DNA from: Caldifarciminota bacterium
Lineage (GTDB): Bacteria; Hydrothermota; UBA3073
NCBI GenBank assembly: GCA_030606335.1
Contig: JAUWGP010000011.1
Coordinates: 1-64,000, forward strand
Direction of reading: 5' to 3'
DNA: 64,000 bases
How positions within the stretch are numbered: the first letter of the stretch is position 1; each line of letters opens with the position of its first letter. Below the pieces are notes generated by a model that saw nothing but the letters and a program-made list of their open reading frames with translations, made no database searches and was not told the origin of the DNA. The position numbers and the translations under genes were made by a program. Shown one piece after another: positions 24,416 through 34,547 of this stretch.

Positions 24416-25782
24416 CTGATATTCTAAAGAAAAAATATACTCTGATGGTGGTAGGAGCACTTGAAATATTACTTGTGTTGTTACTAATCTTTTTTGCTGA
24501 TCTTACCCCATACACAAAAAAAATTATTCTAATTGCTATGGGAATTCCATTAATCTTTTTATTCCTTAACAGACCATGGCTCTTTATTTACCTTATTCCT
24601 CTCTCTGCATTTCTTTCTTACTCTTTGACGATTAAAGGGATAAAAATAAATGCTACACATGCCTGTATTTTTTGTTTATGCCTTTCAGCAATTATTTTCA
24701 TCTTATATAAAAAACAGAATTATTTTAAGGATAGTCTCTTTTGGAAACCTATTTTGATTATATCAATAGTATCTATTATATCGTTTCTATTTACCCTTAT
24801 AAGAGATATATCCTCTTCATGGGTAATGAGAGGAACACTTGAGGTAATCTTCTTTCTGTTACTTTATCAGGCTTGTATCATTCTGATAGACAGTGATAAA
24901 AAGATAAAATATCTTATGTTTTCTCTTATTGCTGCCGGAACCTTGATATCTTTTCAAACTCTACTTGGCTTTTCTCAGGCACTGCGTTTCTCACCTGAAA
25001 AAATGGCTCAGACCTTCTTCTTTATCAGAGGAGGTTCCTTTGGTGCTTCTCCTAATCAGGCTGCAATATTTATAGAATTAATAATTCCAATAGTATTAAT
25101 CCATTATTTATATGCCAAGAAGCGTTTGTGGAAACTTTTATCTCTTTCTATACTCTTCATAATGTTCCTTGCAATATTTTCGACATTCTCAAGGGGCGCC
25201 ATTCTGGGTCTTGGTATCGCTACAATATTGATAATTTTTCTTACCAAAAAATTTAGGGAAGCCTTAATACCATTTGCTTTAATTATAATCTTTCTATTTG
25301 CTTCATCATTCTACCTCCTGGTTATGGCGAGACTTGAAACTATTGCATTTCAAGCAACGACATTTGCAGGTCGTATACCTCTTTTCAAGGTAGCACTTAA
25401 TGTAATAAAACATAATTGGTTTATAGGCATAGGCATGAATAATTTTCAATTTCTAAAATATAGTTATGGGTTGCCCTATTCATGTGACCCCTACAAGATA
25501 CAATCAGCACATAACATATATCTCGAAATGTTTGCTAACTTAGGAATTATGGGTTTTATAGTAACTATATGGATTTTTATCGCTTCCTTTATAGGCCTTA
25601 AGGGAACATCTAAATCTAATGAGCAAATCAAGGCAAACTCTATAGGTCTTTTCGGTAGTATTACTACATTCTATATTCATGGATTTATAGACTGTGCTAT
25701 TGCCAATATAAGAACCATGGCTGTATTTATAATTATTCTCTCTCTTTTAGCAATAGAATATTCAAGAAGCAAATGGCGATAA
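24412..25782 (+). CDS. O-antigen ligase/polymerase family membrane protein (Wzy/WaaL-like)
   Basis: 456 aa, about 11-12 transmembrane segments. The large periplasmic loop sits between TM segments and holds the Wzy_C features: FSRGAILGLG before it and AHNIYLEMFANLGIMGF after it. Such proteins either polymerise lipid-linked repeat units or ligate the chain to a lipid acceptor, and sequence alone does not separate the two. It overlaps wzx by 4 nt and the following glycoside hydrolase by 10 nt, which suggests that the three products are made together. Confidence 0.82.
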   Translation: MTDILKKKYTLMVVGALEILLVLLLIFFADLTPYTKKIILIAMGIPLIFLFLNRPWLFIYLIPLSAFLSYSLTIKGIKINATHACIFCLCLSAIIFILYKKQNYFKDSLFWKPILIISIVSIISFLFTLIRDISSSWVMRGTLEVIFFLLLYQACIILIDSDKKIKYLMFSLIAAGTLISFQTLLGFSQALRFSPEKMAQTFFFIRGGSFGASPNQAAIFIELIIPIVLIHYLYAKKRLWKLLSLSILFIMFLAIFSTFSRGAILGLGIATILIIFLTKKFREALIPFALIIIFLFASSFYLLVMARLETIAFQATTFAGRIPLFKVALNVIKHNWFIGIGMNNFQFLKYSYGLPYSCDPYKIQSAHNIYLEMFANLGIMGFIVTIWIFIASFIGLKGTSKSNEQIKANSIGLFGSITTFYIHGFIDCAIANIRTMAVFIIILSLLAIEYSRSKWR

Positions 25783-28778
25783 ATATATTTATATACACAA
25801 TCATAGGCATTACACTCGGAACATTCCAGAATATGACAAATATAGGGGGAATACCATTGACGAGAACAACCTCAGCTGATAAAACTACAGACAAAACAGA
25901 CATTATAGTAATAGATGCCTCTGAACCCTTTCCCTTAGATGCAATTGAGAGCCTTCTTGAATATATTAAGGAAGATGGGGCATTGTTCACCTTTGGTGGT
26001 TATGCATTTGAGACTATACCCAGGAAGAAAGAATACATAGATTTTGAAGAGAGGAAATTACGATTAAATTATAGTGAGCTTTCACATAGAGGAAGATATT
26101 CTCTGATGCTTGGTGACAACGATAGAGAGATGCTGATAACTGAGTTAGAAATTGATAGTAATATCAAACACGTTACAGTATCATCGTTTGCCAAAGCTTG
26201 CTCAATCAAAGGTAAGATATATTTTCGTGTTGACGCATACAATAAAAATCATTACAAGATTGGTAGTTTTTCAAGTGGAATAATAAGAGGTAATGAAGAA
26301 TGGTCAAAGATATCAAGGACAGTTCCCATTCCCGATGGTTCATGCATTTTACAAATTTTCTGTATTAAAGATGGTGATGGGATAGCGTTGTTTGACGATA
26401 TGGAAATAAAAATGTATAACATACTTTTAAATACGAGATATGGAGTACCAGCGGATTGGCTTATTATAGATGAAGAAAAAATAGGTTTATTCGACCCATC
26501 ATTTATTCTCAAGAATACAAATCATCTAAAGGCATCCGAGAACCAATGTATAATACCCAATGATTTTTACATTCCATATAAAGATGAATGTCCTGCTGCT
26601 GTGGCTCTTACCGGGAATAATCACCCAATGTGGACAGAATCATATAGCAGATATATATCATTAATAGATGCATACGATAAATACAGTGAAAAAAGAGGAC
26701 CGTATCTCGCTCTTGTCCATAATTACGATGGTCCATTCAAAGGTTCTTCATGGGCATTTACTTCTGGAGATATAAACTTTCCATTAGAAAATCTTATTCA
26801 CCACCTTCATTCTAAATGTTATCTTCACAGTCTTAAAACGGAATTTGCATCATATAAGGATAATGAAAAGGTGAGAGTATACTTGAATATAGCAAATTAT
26901 GGTATGGAAGATAAATTCGGAATAATTACAGTAAGCATCAAAGATAGAGAAAACGAGAGAACCATATGGAGACGAGAAAATGAGATAATGATTTATCATA
27001 AAAGAGATACTCTATTAGATTTTACATGTGAACTTGATTTTGAAAGTGGGCTTTATCTGGTGGATGTAAAATTATATATAGATGGAGAACTATGGGATAA
27101 AATGGAAACTGGATTTGTCAGGTTGAACGAAGAAAAAAGTTGTCTCTTTCTTGGAAAAGATGCTGGTAGACTTTTGATAGATGGACAACCGAAATTTTTA
27201 TTTGGTGTAAATCAAGCTGGTTTTGTTTTTTCGAGTGAGTCTGAAAACCCATTGGTATGGGATGTGGATATAAGAAAGATGAGAGACTCGGGAATTCAAA
27301 TTTTTCGGCAACTCCAAATAGCTGCACATTTAGAAAATCCACTTTCTCCTTCCAAAACGATTGTGCGTAAACTAATAGCGTTATGTGATATTTGTGACAG
27401 GCACGAAGTTATATTCTGGTTAGATACCAGACTTGGAAATATACCTGAGAATGATGATAAACTCCAGGAAGAAAGAATATTTAGAGAAATGATGGCAAAT
27501 CAAACAAAATATTATAAAAACATTATCTATGAGCTTGGTAACGAAACCAAGTATGAAGGTAAAGAGCTTCATAGAAAATACTGGTTTGAACAGTGGGCAA
27601 TGGAAACTTCTGAGGTCTTAAACGACAAACATCCTTTGACCTTCTCTTCATACATAGTCGCTGATATGTTCATGACCATGCCCTTTGTAGACTTTATATC
27701 CCCGCATTATTACAAACAATCCGATGAACTACCAACCTTTTTAAAAATAATAGGAAGCAACAATTCACTTGGAGAGTTTGGCGCAAAGGTTCATCCCACA
27801 TGGGGAGAATATTCTCAAAATTCATGTGTGGGTATCACTGAGGAACAGGCTGTAGATTGGTTTCTTAAAGTGGGACATTATTCTCTTGCCTTTAGATACA
27901 ACTCAATCCTTGCCTGGGACTGGAAGGATATACAAGAATCTATCTTTCCCTGGGGTATTAACTATGTAACCCTTGTGCCAAAAAAGACATATACTGCATA
28001 TCGAAATATGGCTTACTTCTTCAAGATAGTAGATATAACATACGAAGACTCCCAACTCTACGTGATATGTCCATATGAAAAAAGACAAAATGACAAACTA
28101 AAGGGATTAATTCAACAGATGCTCGATTTTAACGTGGATTTTGAACTTGTAAATAGTAGAGATGATGTACCTGATGGTTGTAAGAAAGTGGTATATTATG
28201 ACAGATCAGTTATAAGACAATTTTTAACTGCTGTATCTGATACCACCAATGCTACTACTACAAGAAAATATTTGAGACACTCTGATGATGGAGAGGTATA
28301 TATTTTTATTAACGAGGATATATACAAAGACAAGAAAGAAATCCAGGTAGATTCCACAATATCAATTGAGTTAGCAAAGAACAAATCAGGTTTAGTGTCC
28401 CTTAATAAAAATGGTAATGTTGTTGGCTGTGGAGCATCCGGAACCCTGAAGATGGATGGAAAAACAATTATAAATGCGAGTTTCCATTTCATGGTATATA
28501 CCCTCGATGAGCTACCATTAGAAAAATCAAAATCCATTTTGCTGCTGCCCCTTTCAAAGGGGGAATTTTCCCTTAATACTGTAGCATTATGGGAAAACCC
28601 AATGGTTGAAGTTGGCAAGATAGATGGGGGAGAATGGAGTAAACTTGGGAGGATAAACATAGAAGAAAACATTTCATTTGATTTAGACGAAACAGATTCT
28701 AATTATATAATTTTAATCTCAGAAAAAAACATTCTACACTCTAAAACTATTCCTGCCTTACTTGAATACATACTATAG
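25773..28778 (+). CDS. large clan GH-A-like glycoside hydrolase anchored in the polysaccharide locus
   Basis: 1001 aa. A hydrophobic N-terminus (residues 3-18) is a signal or anchor. Residues about 44-85 (IIVIDASEPFPLDAIESLLE) look like a glutamine-amidotransferase-type Rossmann strand-helix. Beta-rich segments follow to about 470. Residues 480-780 look like a TIM barrel: FLFGVNQAGF, ELGNE with Glu591 as likely acid/base, SPHYY, and LGEFGAK with Glu668 as likely nucleophile, the Asn-Glu/Glu pattern of clan GH-A. The C-terminal 200 residues are beta-rich with an in-frame CCCCTTTCAAAGGGG palindrome (LPLSKGE). Function is inferred as trimming or remodelling of the exported glycan. The family number cannot be assigned. 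Confidence 0.65.
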   Translation: MAINIFIYTIIGITLGTFQNMTNIGGIPLTRTTSADKTTDKTDIIVIDASEPFPLDAIESLLEYIKEDGALFTFGGYAFETIPRKKEYIDFEERKLRLNYSELSHRGRYSLMLGDNDREMLITELEIDSNIKHVTVSSFAKACSIKGKIYFRVDAYNKNHYKIGSFSSGIIRGNEEWSKISRTVPIPDGSCILQIFCIKDGDGIALFDDMEIKMYNILLNTRYGVPADWLIIDEEKIGLFDPSFILKNTNHLKASENQCIIPNDFYIPYKDECPAAVALTGNNHPMWTESYSRYISLIDAYDKYSEKRGPYLALVHNYDGPFKGSSWAFTSGDINFPLENLIHHLHSKCYLHSLKTEFASYKDNEKVRVYLNIANYGMEDKFGIITVSIKDRENERTIWRRENEIMIYHKRDTLLDFTCELDFESGLYLVDVKLYIDGELWDKMETGFVRLNEEKSCLFLGKDAGRLLIDGQPKFLFGVNQAGFVFSSESENPLVWDVDIRKMRDSGIQIFRQLQIAAHLENPLSPSKTIVRKLIALCDICDRHEVIFWLDTRLGNIPENDDKLQEERIFREMMANQTKYYKNIIYELGNETKYEGKELHRKYWFEQWAMETSEVLNDKHPLTFSSYIVADMFMTMPFVDFISPHYYKQSDELPTFLKIIGSNNSLGEFGAKVHPTWGEYSQNSCVGITEEQAVDWFLKVGHYSLAFRYNSILAWDWKDIQESIFPWGINYVTLVPKKTYTAYRNMAYFFKIVDITYEDSQLYVICPYEKRQNDKLKGLIQQMLDFNVDFELVNSRDDVPDGCKKVVYYDRSVIRQFLTAVSDTTNATTTRKYLRHSDDGEVYIFINEDIYKDKKEIQVDSTISIELAKNKSGLVSLNKNGNVVGCGASGTLKMDGKTIINASFHFMVYTLDELPLEKSKSILLLPLSKGEFSLNTVALWENPMVEVGKIDGGEWSKLGRINIEENISFDLDETDSNYIILISEKNILHSKTIPALLEYIL

Positions 28779-28780
28779 CT

Positions 28781-29650
28781 ATGTTATCTGTTGTCATAGT
28801 TAGTTGGAACACAAAAGACATCCTCTTCGAATGTCTGAAATCCCTGGAGGGGGAGGAAGTAGATGAAACCATTGTTGTGGATAATGCCTCCTCAGATGGA
28901 AGTTCAGAAATGGTAAAACAGCATTTTAAGAATGTACAACTTATTTCCAATCCCGATAATTATGGTTTTTCAAAGGCAGCAAATATCGGACTAAAAAAAT
29001 CAATTGGAGACCAGATATTACTGCTAAATTCAGATGTTTTCATAGAGAAGGGTTCGATTAAACGAATGAAACAATTTATGAATAATAATCCCGATATAAA
29101 AATTACATCTCCTTTGTTATTCTCACCAGAAGGTGAACAGTTACAAATCCTGCGTCCAATACCGAATCTTATATATATGTTTTTTGAATACTCTTTTATC
29201 TCACGCATTTTACCGTTTGTGAAAACAATTCCTCCTAAATACATACAGAGTGCTGCCCTTCTTATTAAACGAGAGATTAACGAGAAGTTAGGATGGTTTG
29301 ATGAGAGATTTTTCTTTTATGCCGAGGATGTGGATTTTTGTATAAGAGCCCGCAGGGAAGGAATAAAAATGACTTTAATTCCGACAATAAGAGCTATTCA
29401 TATAGGAGGGGGGAGTTCGAAGAAAAAATCCAGAAACGAATACAACATTTTAAATATAGAGGCAAACCTTAAGTTTATCGACAAATACTATACTAAAGTT
29501 ATAGCAGATTTTGTAAGAAATCTTGTTATAATACATTTTTCCTTAAGGAGTATCTTTAACACCATTTCTTCAATCTCTTATATCAATAGAACAGAAATAT
29601 ATAAAAAAATATTCCTTTATAAGGAGATAAAAAAAATATGCAGAAGATAA
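28781..29650 (+). CDS. family 2 glycosyltransferase (rhamnosyltransferase-like)
   Basis: 289 aa, GT-A fold. It opens SVVIVSWNTKDILFECLKSL, has DNASSDGS, and the metal-binding LLLNSDVF in place of a classical DXD, then FFYAEDVDFCIRARREG, a motif common in rhamnosyl- and galactofuranosyl-transferases of O-antigen loci. It starts 2 nt after the preceding stop and overlaps the next gene by 13 nt. Cytoplasmic, acting on the lipid-linked unit. Specificity is not deducible. Confidence 0.85.
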   Translation: MLSVVIVSWNTKDILFECLKSLEGEEVDETIVVDNASSDGSSEMVKQHFKNVQLISNPDNYGFSKAANIGLKKSIGDQILLLNSDVFIEKGSIKRMKQFMNNNPDIKITSPLLFSPEGEQLQILRPIPNLIYMFFEYSFISRILPFVKTIPPKYIQSAALLIKREINEKLGWFDERFFFYAEDVDFCIRARREGIKMTLIPTIRAIHIGGGSSKKKSRNEYNILNIEANLKFIDKYYTKVIADFVRNLVIIHFSLRSIFNTISSISYINRTEIYKKIFLYKEIKKICRR

Positions 29651-30786
29651 AAATAGCAATGATTGACCGTGACTTTAGACTCTATAGAAACAGTCTTGTT
29701 AAAGCGTTATATGATGCAGGGATTGATGTAACTGTAATTGCTCCTTATAATAGTGAAGATATCAATCTTATAAAAAATAGTAAATGGCTTAAACCCATTA
29801 TGTTGCCTTATCCCTATCTTAATATAAAACCCTTTCGATTATTATATAAATCACTTGTTATATCGAATAATATCCTTGCACGGGATGGATTCATAAAAAA
29901 GTTAAACCCATCTATTATTCATATGCAGGGAATCTCTTTCCCCTTGTTTGAGTTCTTCCTTGAGAGAAAATTTGATATTCCAAAGATAGTGACTGTACAC
30001 AACATTGTCCCCCATGAAGAATCTTTTTATAACTATCTTAAGATACTGAAGAGGGTATATCAAAAGAAGGGATTCAATGCCTTTATTGTCCATTCGGAAA
30101 CATGTAAAAATATACTATGTTCTTATTGCCTGACTAATTGTAATCGAGTATTTGTAATACCTCATGGGTGTAGTGAGGTGAAAATTATAAAAAAGAATGA
30201 AGCAAGAACAAAACTGGGTCTTCCATTATATGTTTATCCGTTAATTCTCTTTTTTGGGTACATTAGAAAATACAAAGGATTAACTTATCTTATTAAATCT
30301 TTATCATATGTACAGAAGGATTTCCCTGATGTAAAACTTGTAATAGCAGGTAGGGAAATGTATGATAATTTTGCAAGATATAAAAAACTAATAAACGAAG
30401 AAGGTCTTGCTGAAAAAGTAATTATAAGAAATGGTTATATACCTGAAGATGATGCAGACCTTTATTTCCAATCTGCAGACTTGATGACATTACCCTATAC
30501 AAATTTTACCTCTCAGAGTGGAGTACTTATGAGGGCATATTCAAACCAAACACCTGTTGTAGTAACAGATACAGGTGCAATGGGAGAAATAGTGCGAAAA
30601 GACGCCACGGGAAATGTAGTTTCCCCAAACTCTGTGAAAGACCTAACAGATGGAATACTGAGGATCTTATCGGACAAGAAGATGCAAGAAAATGCAAAAA
30701 GAAACATGCAACTGCTTGTTAGAACCAAATATAACTGGCAAAAAATTGCTGAGGATACAATTGCTCTGTATAAAAAACTACTCTAA
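29638..30786 (+). CDS. family 4 glycosyltransferase
   Basis: 382 aa. The GT4 N-terminal domain begins KIKIAMIDRDFRLYRNSLV. The C-terminal domain has VIPHGCSE, FFGYIRKYKGLTYLI and the sugar-nucleotide stretch LPYTNFTSQSGVLMRAYSNQ. The usual E-x7-E motif is replaced here by a TSQSG-type form seen in some GT4 members. It overlaps the preceding GT2 gene by 13 nt, indicating coupling. The likely ribosome binding site (AAGGAG) lies inside the preceding gene. Confidence 0.82.
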   Translation: MQKIKIAMIDRDFRLYRNSLVKALYDAGIDVTVIAPYNSEDINLIKNSKWLKPIMLPYPYLNIKPFRLLYKSLVISNNILARDGFIKKLNPSIIHMQGISFPLFEFFLERKFDIPKIVTVHNIVPHEESFYNYLKILKRVYQKKGFNAFIVHSETCKNILCSYCLTNCNRVFVIPHGCSEVKIIKKNEARTKLGLPLYVYPLILFFGYIRKYKGLTYLIKSLSYVQKDFPDVKLVIAGREMYDNFARYKKLINEEGLAEKVIIRNGYIPEDDADLYFQSADLMTLPYTNFTSQSGVLMRAYSNQTPVVVTDTGAMGEIVRKDATGNVVSPNSVKDLTDGILRILSDKKMQENAKRNMQLLVRTKYNWQKIAEDTIALYKKLL

Positions 30787-30847
30787 AGAAACCTTTGAAA
30801 CTGCTTAGAGACCATTGAAAAGGTTCTGTTAAGAGGAGTTTGAATTT

Positions 30848-32128
30848 ATGATAAAGAAAGTTTTGATAATCGCTTATTATTTCCCACCTGTGGGCGGGGG
30901 TGGTGTTCAGAGAACTTCAAAGTTTGTAAAGTACCTACCAGAATTGAAATGGGAGCCTGTGGTTTTAACAGTAAAGAAGAAAATCTTTAAAAAGACAAAC
31001 CGACAGTTAGATATAAGCCTTCTTGAAGATATTCCGAAAGGTGTTCATGTGGTAAGAACGGATTGTATTGATCTTGGAAATATCTCAAAGACAATAAAAA
31101 CGCAATTGGAAACCAGATCTGTAAAATCATCTCTAAAATCTTTAATAAATAAAATAGCTGGATTATTAATAAACCCAGATTCTCAAATGCTCTGGATACC
31201 AGTTGCAACCATGGTAGGTTTGAAGCTAATAAAAAAACATAAGATAGATATTATATTTTCAACTGCTAACCCCTGGTCAGACCACATTATAGGTTTAATC
31301 CTTAAAGGACTGTCAGGACTTCCCTGGATAGCAGATTATAGAGACCCGTGGAATCTAAACCTATATATAACCCTTTCATCCAGTATTAGAAAAAGGATTC
31401 AAATGGTTCTCGAGACAAATGTAATTAAATATGCAAATAGAGTAATCTTCACAACAGATGGAATGAGGAATGATTATGATAGAGTATTTGGAAACGGTAA
31501 ATTCGTTACAATTAGAAATGGATATGACCCGAGTGATTTTATAAATGTAAAGAAAAAGAAATTTTCTAAGATTACCTTTCTTTATTCAGGAAGTATGCAG
31601 CCCTACAGGGGACCTTCATATTTTATCTCTGCACTATCAAACTGGCTTGAGAAAAATCCCCGGGCAAGAAATGAGTTAATGATTAACATCCTGGGAAGAG
31701 TTAACGAAGAAGCAAGATCGCTTATAGAAAAGAAGGAACTCCAGGACATAGTGAATTTAATAGGATATGTGTCCCACAAAGAGAGCATTGCCTATCTACT
31801 GGGAGCAGATATTCCTCTTTCGATTGTTGATATGGGTGGGGATTCGATAATTCCGGGAAAAATATTTGAATATTTTGCATCTGGAAAACCCATACTTGCC
31901 CTTATACCTCCATCAGGAAGTGTTGCGAATATCTTAAAAAAAGAACATAGAGGGGAATACATAGTAAACCCCAGAGACGTAAGGTCCATTGAAGATAAAC
32001 TAACATCTCTTTATACAAGATACAAGAATGCTTGTCTACCTGGGTATTCTGTTGACAATCTTGAAGCATATACCCGTAGAAAAACTGCAGAGGAATTGAG
32101 TAAATTATTCAATGAGGAGATAAGCTAA
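30848..32128 (+). CDS. family 4 glycosyltransferase
   Basis: 426 aa. The N-terminus VLIIAYYFPPVGGGGVQRTS is the glycine-rich acceptor-side loop of Glyco_trans_4 proteins. The C-terminal domain has FTTDGM, RNGYDPSDF, FLYSGSMQ and the donor-site region PGKIFEYFASGKPILALIP, close to those of WcaI/WbuB-type enzymes. A modest ribosome binding site (AGGAG, 9 nt) precedes the ATG. It sits in the middle of the polysaccharide operon. Substrate unknown. Confidence 0.82.
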   Translation: MIKKVLIIAYYFPPVGGGGVQRTSKFVKYLPELKWEPVVLTVKKKIFKKTNRQLDISLLEDIPKGVHVVRTDCIDLGNISKTIKTQLETRSVKSSLKSLINKIAGLLINPDSQMLWIPVATMVGLKLIKKHKIDIIFSTANPWSDHIIGLILKGLSGLPWIADYRDPWNLNLYITLSSSIRKRIQMVLETNVIKYANRVIFTTDGMRNDYDRVFGNGKFVTIRNGYDPSDFINVKKKKFSKITFLYSGSMQPYRGPSYFISALSNWLEKNPRARNELMINILGRVNEEARSLIEKKELQDIVNLIGYVSHKESIAYLLGADIPLSIVDMGGDSIIPGKIFEYFASGKPILALIPPSGSVANILKKEHRGEYIVNPRDVRSIEDKLTSLYTRYKNACLPGYSVDNLEAYTRRKTAEELSKLFNEEIS

Positions 32129-32211
32129 CCTTAATTAGCGTTCTATAAGATGATAAGGCTTGATTCTATGTTGTTATTACACACAACTTTTTAGAATTTG
32201 TAATTTATAAT

Positions 32212-33324
32212 ATGAGAACATTGATAGATATGAGGTTTCTATCTGTTCCTGGGACGGGAATTGCAAGCTATTCAGAAGGACTTATAAGTGGTCTTGAGAA
32301 AAATGAGAATCTATCTAAGGATGAATTTATTTTTCTTATACCCCAGGGGTTTGAAGTAAAAAACCCGTATATTAAACTTGAAACCTCGAATATCCCTGTA
32401 GTGAAAATACAACAGCATATCTTAATGCCATTTTATCTCTCGAAAATTAGACCCGATGTTTATCACTACCCGCATTTTGACCTCCCGTTTGGGTTCAATA
32501 TACCATCGATTATAACAATACATGACCTAAAGTATATAAAAATACCAGAACTTTTTTATCGAAAAGCACGGGCAAAAAGTTTACTTATGAAGACCATCAT
32601 GAAAGCTTCTATTAGACGAGTAAGAAAGGTAATTACTGTATCGAAAAGTTCAAAAGAAGATATTATAAACGTATTTAATGTTTCCCCTGATAAAATAGAA
32701 GTGATATATGAAGCCTGTGATCCTTTCTATCGAACAGTTCCTGGTTCTGCCAGTTTTATAGATAAAAAATATGACATTCGGTTACCATTTATCCTCTTTG
32801 TGGGGGAAATAAGACCTCATAAGAATTTAAACAATCTATTAAGGGCATTTAGACAGGTTAAGTATAGGGATTACTACCTTATCATAGTGGGTAAAACTTA
32901 TCGTAATTATAGAGAGCCACTTGGATTGATTGAAAAATTATGCTTACAGGATAGAGTAAGATACTTAATGTTTATCTCAAAGGAAGACCTTGTTCATTTA
33001 TATAATGCTGCAACAGCTTTTATACTGCCTTCTCTTTATGAAGGATTTGGTCTTCCTGTCTTGGAGGCGATGGCCTGTGGCACTCCTGTTATTACATCTA
33101 ATGTATCCTCTCTTCCAGAAATAGCAGGGAATGCTGCTTTATTAATAGACCCGTATGATATAGATTCCATAACCGATGCCATAAACCGAGTTTTAGGAAG
33201 CACTTCTCTTGAGCAAACTCTAAAGGAAAGAGGACTAAAACGGGTACAAGAATTCTCATGGTCAACGACTGCAAGGGAAACTATAGAAGTATACAAAAAG
33301 GCATATAATGAGAAGAAAAATTAA
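32212..33324 (+). CDS. family 4 glycosyltransferase (mannosyltransferase-like)
   Basis: 370 aa. The N-terminal PGTGIASYSEGL loop and IITIHDLKY are typical of bacterial mannosyltransferases of O-antigen loci. The donor site is SLYEGFGLPVLEAMACGTPV with the E-x7-E pair. GEIRPHKNLNNLL is the start of the C-terminal domain. No Shine-Dalgarno sequence precedes the ATG (TTTATAAT-ATG). It overlaps the next gene by 17 nt. Confidence 0.83.
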   Translation: MRTLIDMRFLSVPGTGIASYSEGLISGLEKNENLSKDEFIFLIPQGFEVKNPYIKLETSNIPVVKIQQHILMPFYLSKIRPDVYHYPHFDLPFGFNIPSIITIHDLKYIKIPELFYRKARAKSLLMKTIMKASIRRVRKVITVSKSSKEDIINVFNVSPDKIEVIYEACDPFYRTVPGSASFIDKKYDIRLPFILFVGEIRPHKNLNNLLRAFRQVKYRDYYLIIVGKTYRNYREPLGLIEKLCLQDRVRYLMFISKEDLVHLYNAATAFILPSLYEGFGLPVLEAMACGTPVITSNVSSLPEIAGNAALLIDPYDIDSITDAINRVLGSTSLEQTLKERGLKRVQEFSWSTTARETIEVYKKAYNEKKN

Positions 33325-34498
33325 GGTACTACATATTATAACCAAACTTGCTGTTGGTGGTTCACAGGAAAATACAATCTTTACCTGCTCTATGCTCGAC
33401 AATAATTTATACGACACCTCAATTCTTTGCGGAACAGAAAGAGACGAGGAAGGTGATCTCATTGGCATGGCAAAGGATAGAAAAGTACCTCTATTCTTCA
33501 TTCCAGAACTTATAAGAGATATAAATCCTGTAAAAGATTTTACAGCCCTTTTAAGAATAAAGAAATTTATAAAAAATGGAAAATATGATATAGTTCATAC
33601 CCATACCTCTAAGGCGGGAATGGTTGGAAGACTTGCAGCAAAGATAGATGGTGTACCTGTAATCATTCATACAGTTCATGGATGGAATTTTAACGATTTT
33701 ATGAACCCTATAAAAAAGAATTTTTATGTCCTTTGTGAAAGAATTGCTGAGAAATTCACCGACAAAATTATCGTAGTTACAAAGGAAGACATTAAGAAGG
33801 GTTTTAAAGAAGGAATTAGAAACAAGGAAAAATACGAGGTTATAAGAAGTGGGATTGACCTGGAGCAATTCTTTCCAAGAGAATGTAATACTGTACTAAA
33901 AACCGAGCTTGGATTAAAAAAAGAGGATAAAGTAATAGGAACTGTAACAAGAATATGTCCTCAAAAAAATATAGAGGATTTCATTAAAATAGCTGATATT
34001 GTGTCTAATAAAGTTCCCAACTCAAAGTTTCTAATCGTGGGAGATGGTAAAGAAAGGAATAGAATAGAGGCTAAAATAAAAAAATTACAATTGGAAGACA
34101 GGGTTTTTATCACTGGAGTGAGAAGTGATATTCCAGAGATTCTCTCTATTTTCGATGTTTTTGTCTCGACCTCCTTATGGGAAGGACTTCCAAGGACAAT
34201 AGTAGAGGCAATTGCCTGTGGTGTTCCAGTAATAGCTTATGCAGTAGATGGTGTAAGAGAAATAATAAAAAATCGAAAGAATGGATTTCTTATGCCCCCG
34301 AAGGATGTAATGAGGACATCTGAAAGAGTTATCCAGATCCTTAACAGACCTGAAATTGGAGAGTATATGAGAAATGAAGCACGGAAGAGCATTGATGAGT
34401 TTAGTGTTAATAAAATGGTCTCATCTATCGCTAAACTTTATATTAAACTTTTATATCAGGTAAACCACAATACAATCGATAAATCAAATGTGTACTAA
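33308..34498 (+). CDS. family 4 glycosyltransferase
   Basis: 396 aa. It starts KVLHIITKLAVGGSQENT, a frequent opening of GT4 enzymes. HTHTSKAGMVGRLAAKIDGV marks the N-terminal acceptor domain, and VTRICPQKNIEDFI with SLWEGLPRTIVEAIACGVPV marks the donor domain. The H-T-H-x-SKAG-x-G-R pattern resembles transferases adding the second sugar onto a polyprenyl-PP-linked residue, so it may act directly after the priming enzyme encoded next. That order is inference. Confidence 0.83.
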   Translation: MRRKIKVLHIITKLAVGGSQENTIFTCSMLDNNLYDTSILCGTERDEEGDLIGMAKDRKVPLFFIPELIRDINPVKDFTALLRIKKFIKNGKYDIVHTHTSKAGMVGRLAAKIDGVPVIIHTVHGWNFNDFMNPIKKNFYVLCERIAEKFTDKIIVVTKEDIKKGFKEGIRNKEKYEVIRSGIDLEQFFPRECNTVLKTELGLKKEDKVIGTVTRICPQKNIEDFIKIADIVSNKVPNSKFLIVGDGKERNRIEAKIKKLQLEDRVFITGVRSDIPEILSIFDVFVSTSLWEGLPRTIVEAIACGVPVIAYAVDGVREIIKNRKNGFLMPPKDVMRTSERVIQILNRPEIGEYMRNEARKSIDEFSVNKMVSSIAKLYIKLLYQVNHNTIDKSNVY

Positions 34499-34547
34499 AA
34501 CACACAATGCTATTCAATTTACCTTATGGATATTATCAAACTAAGAT

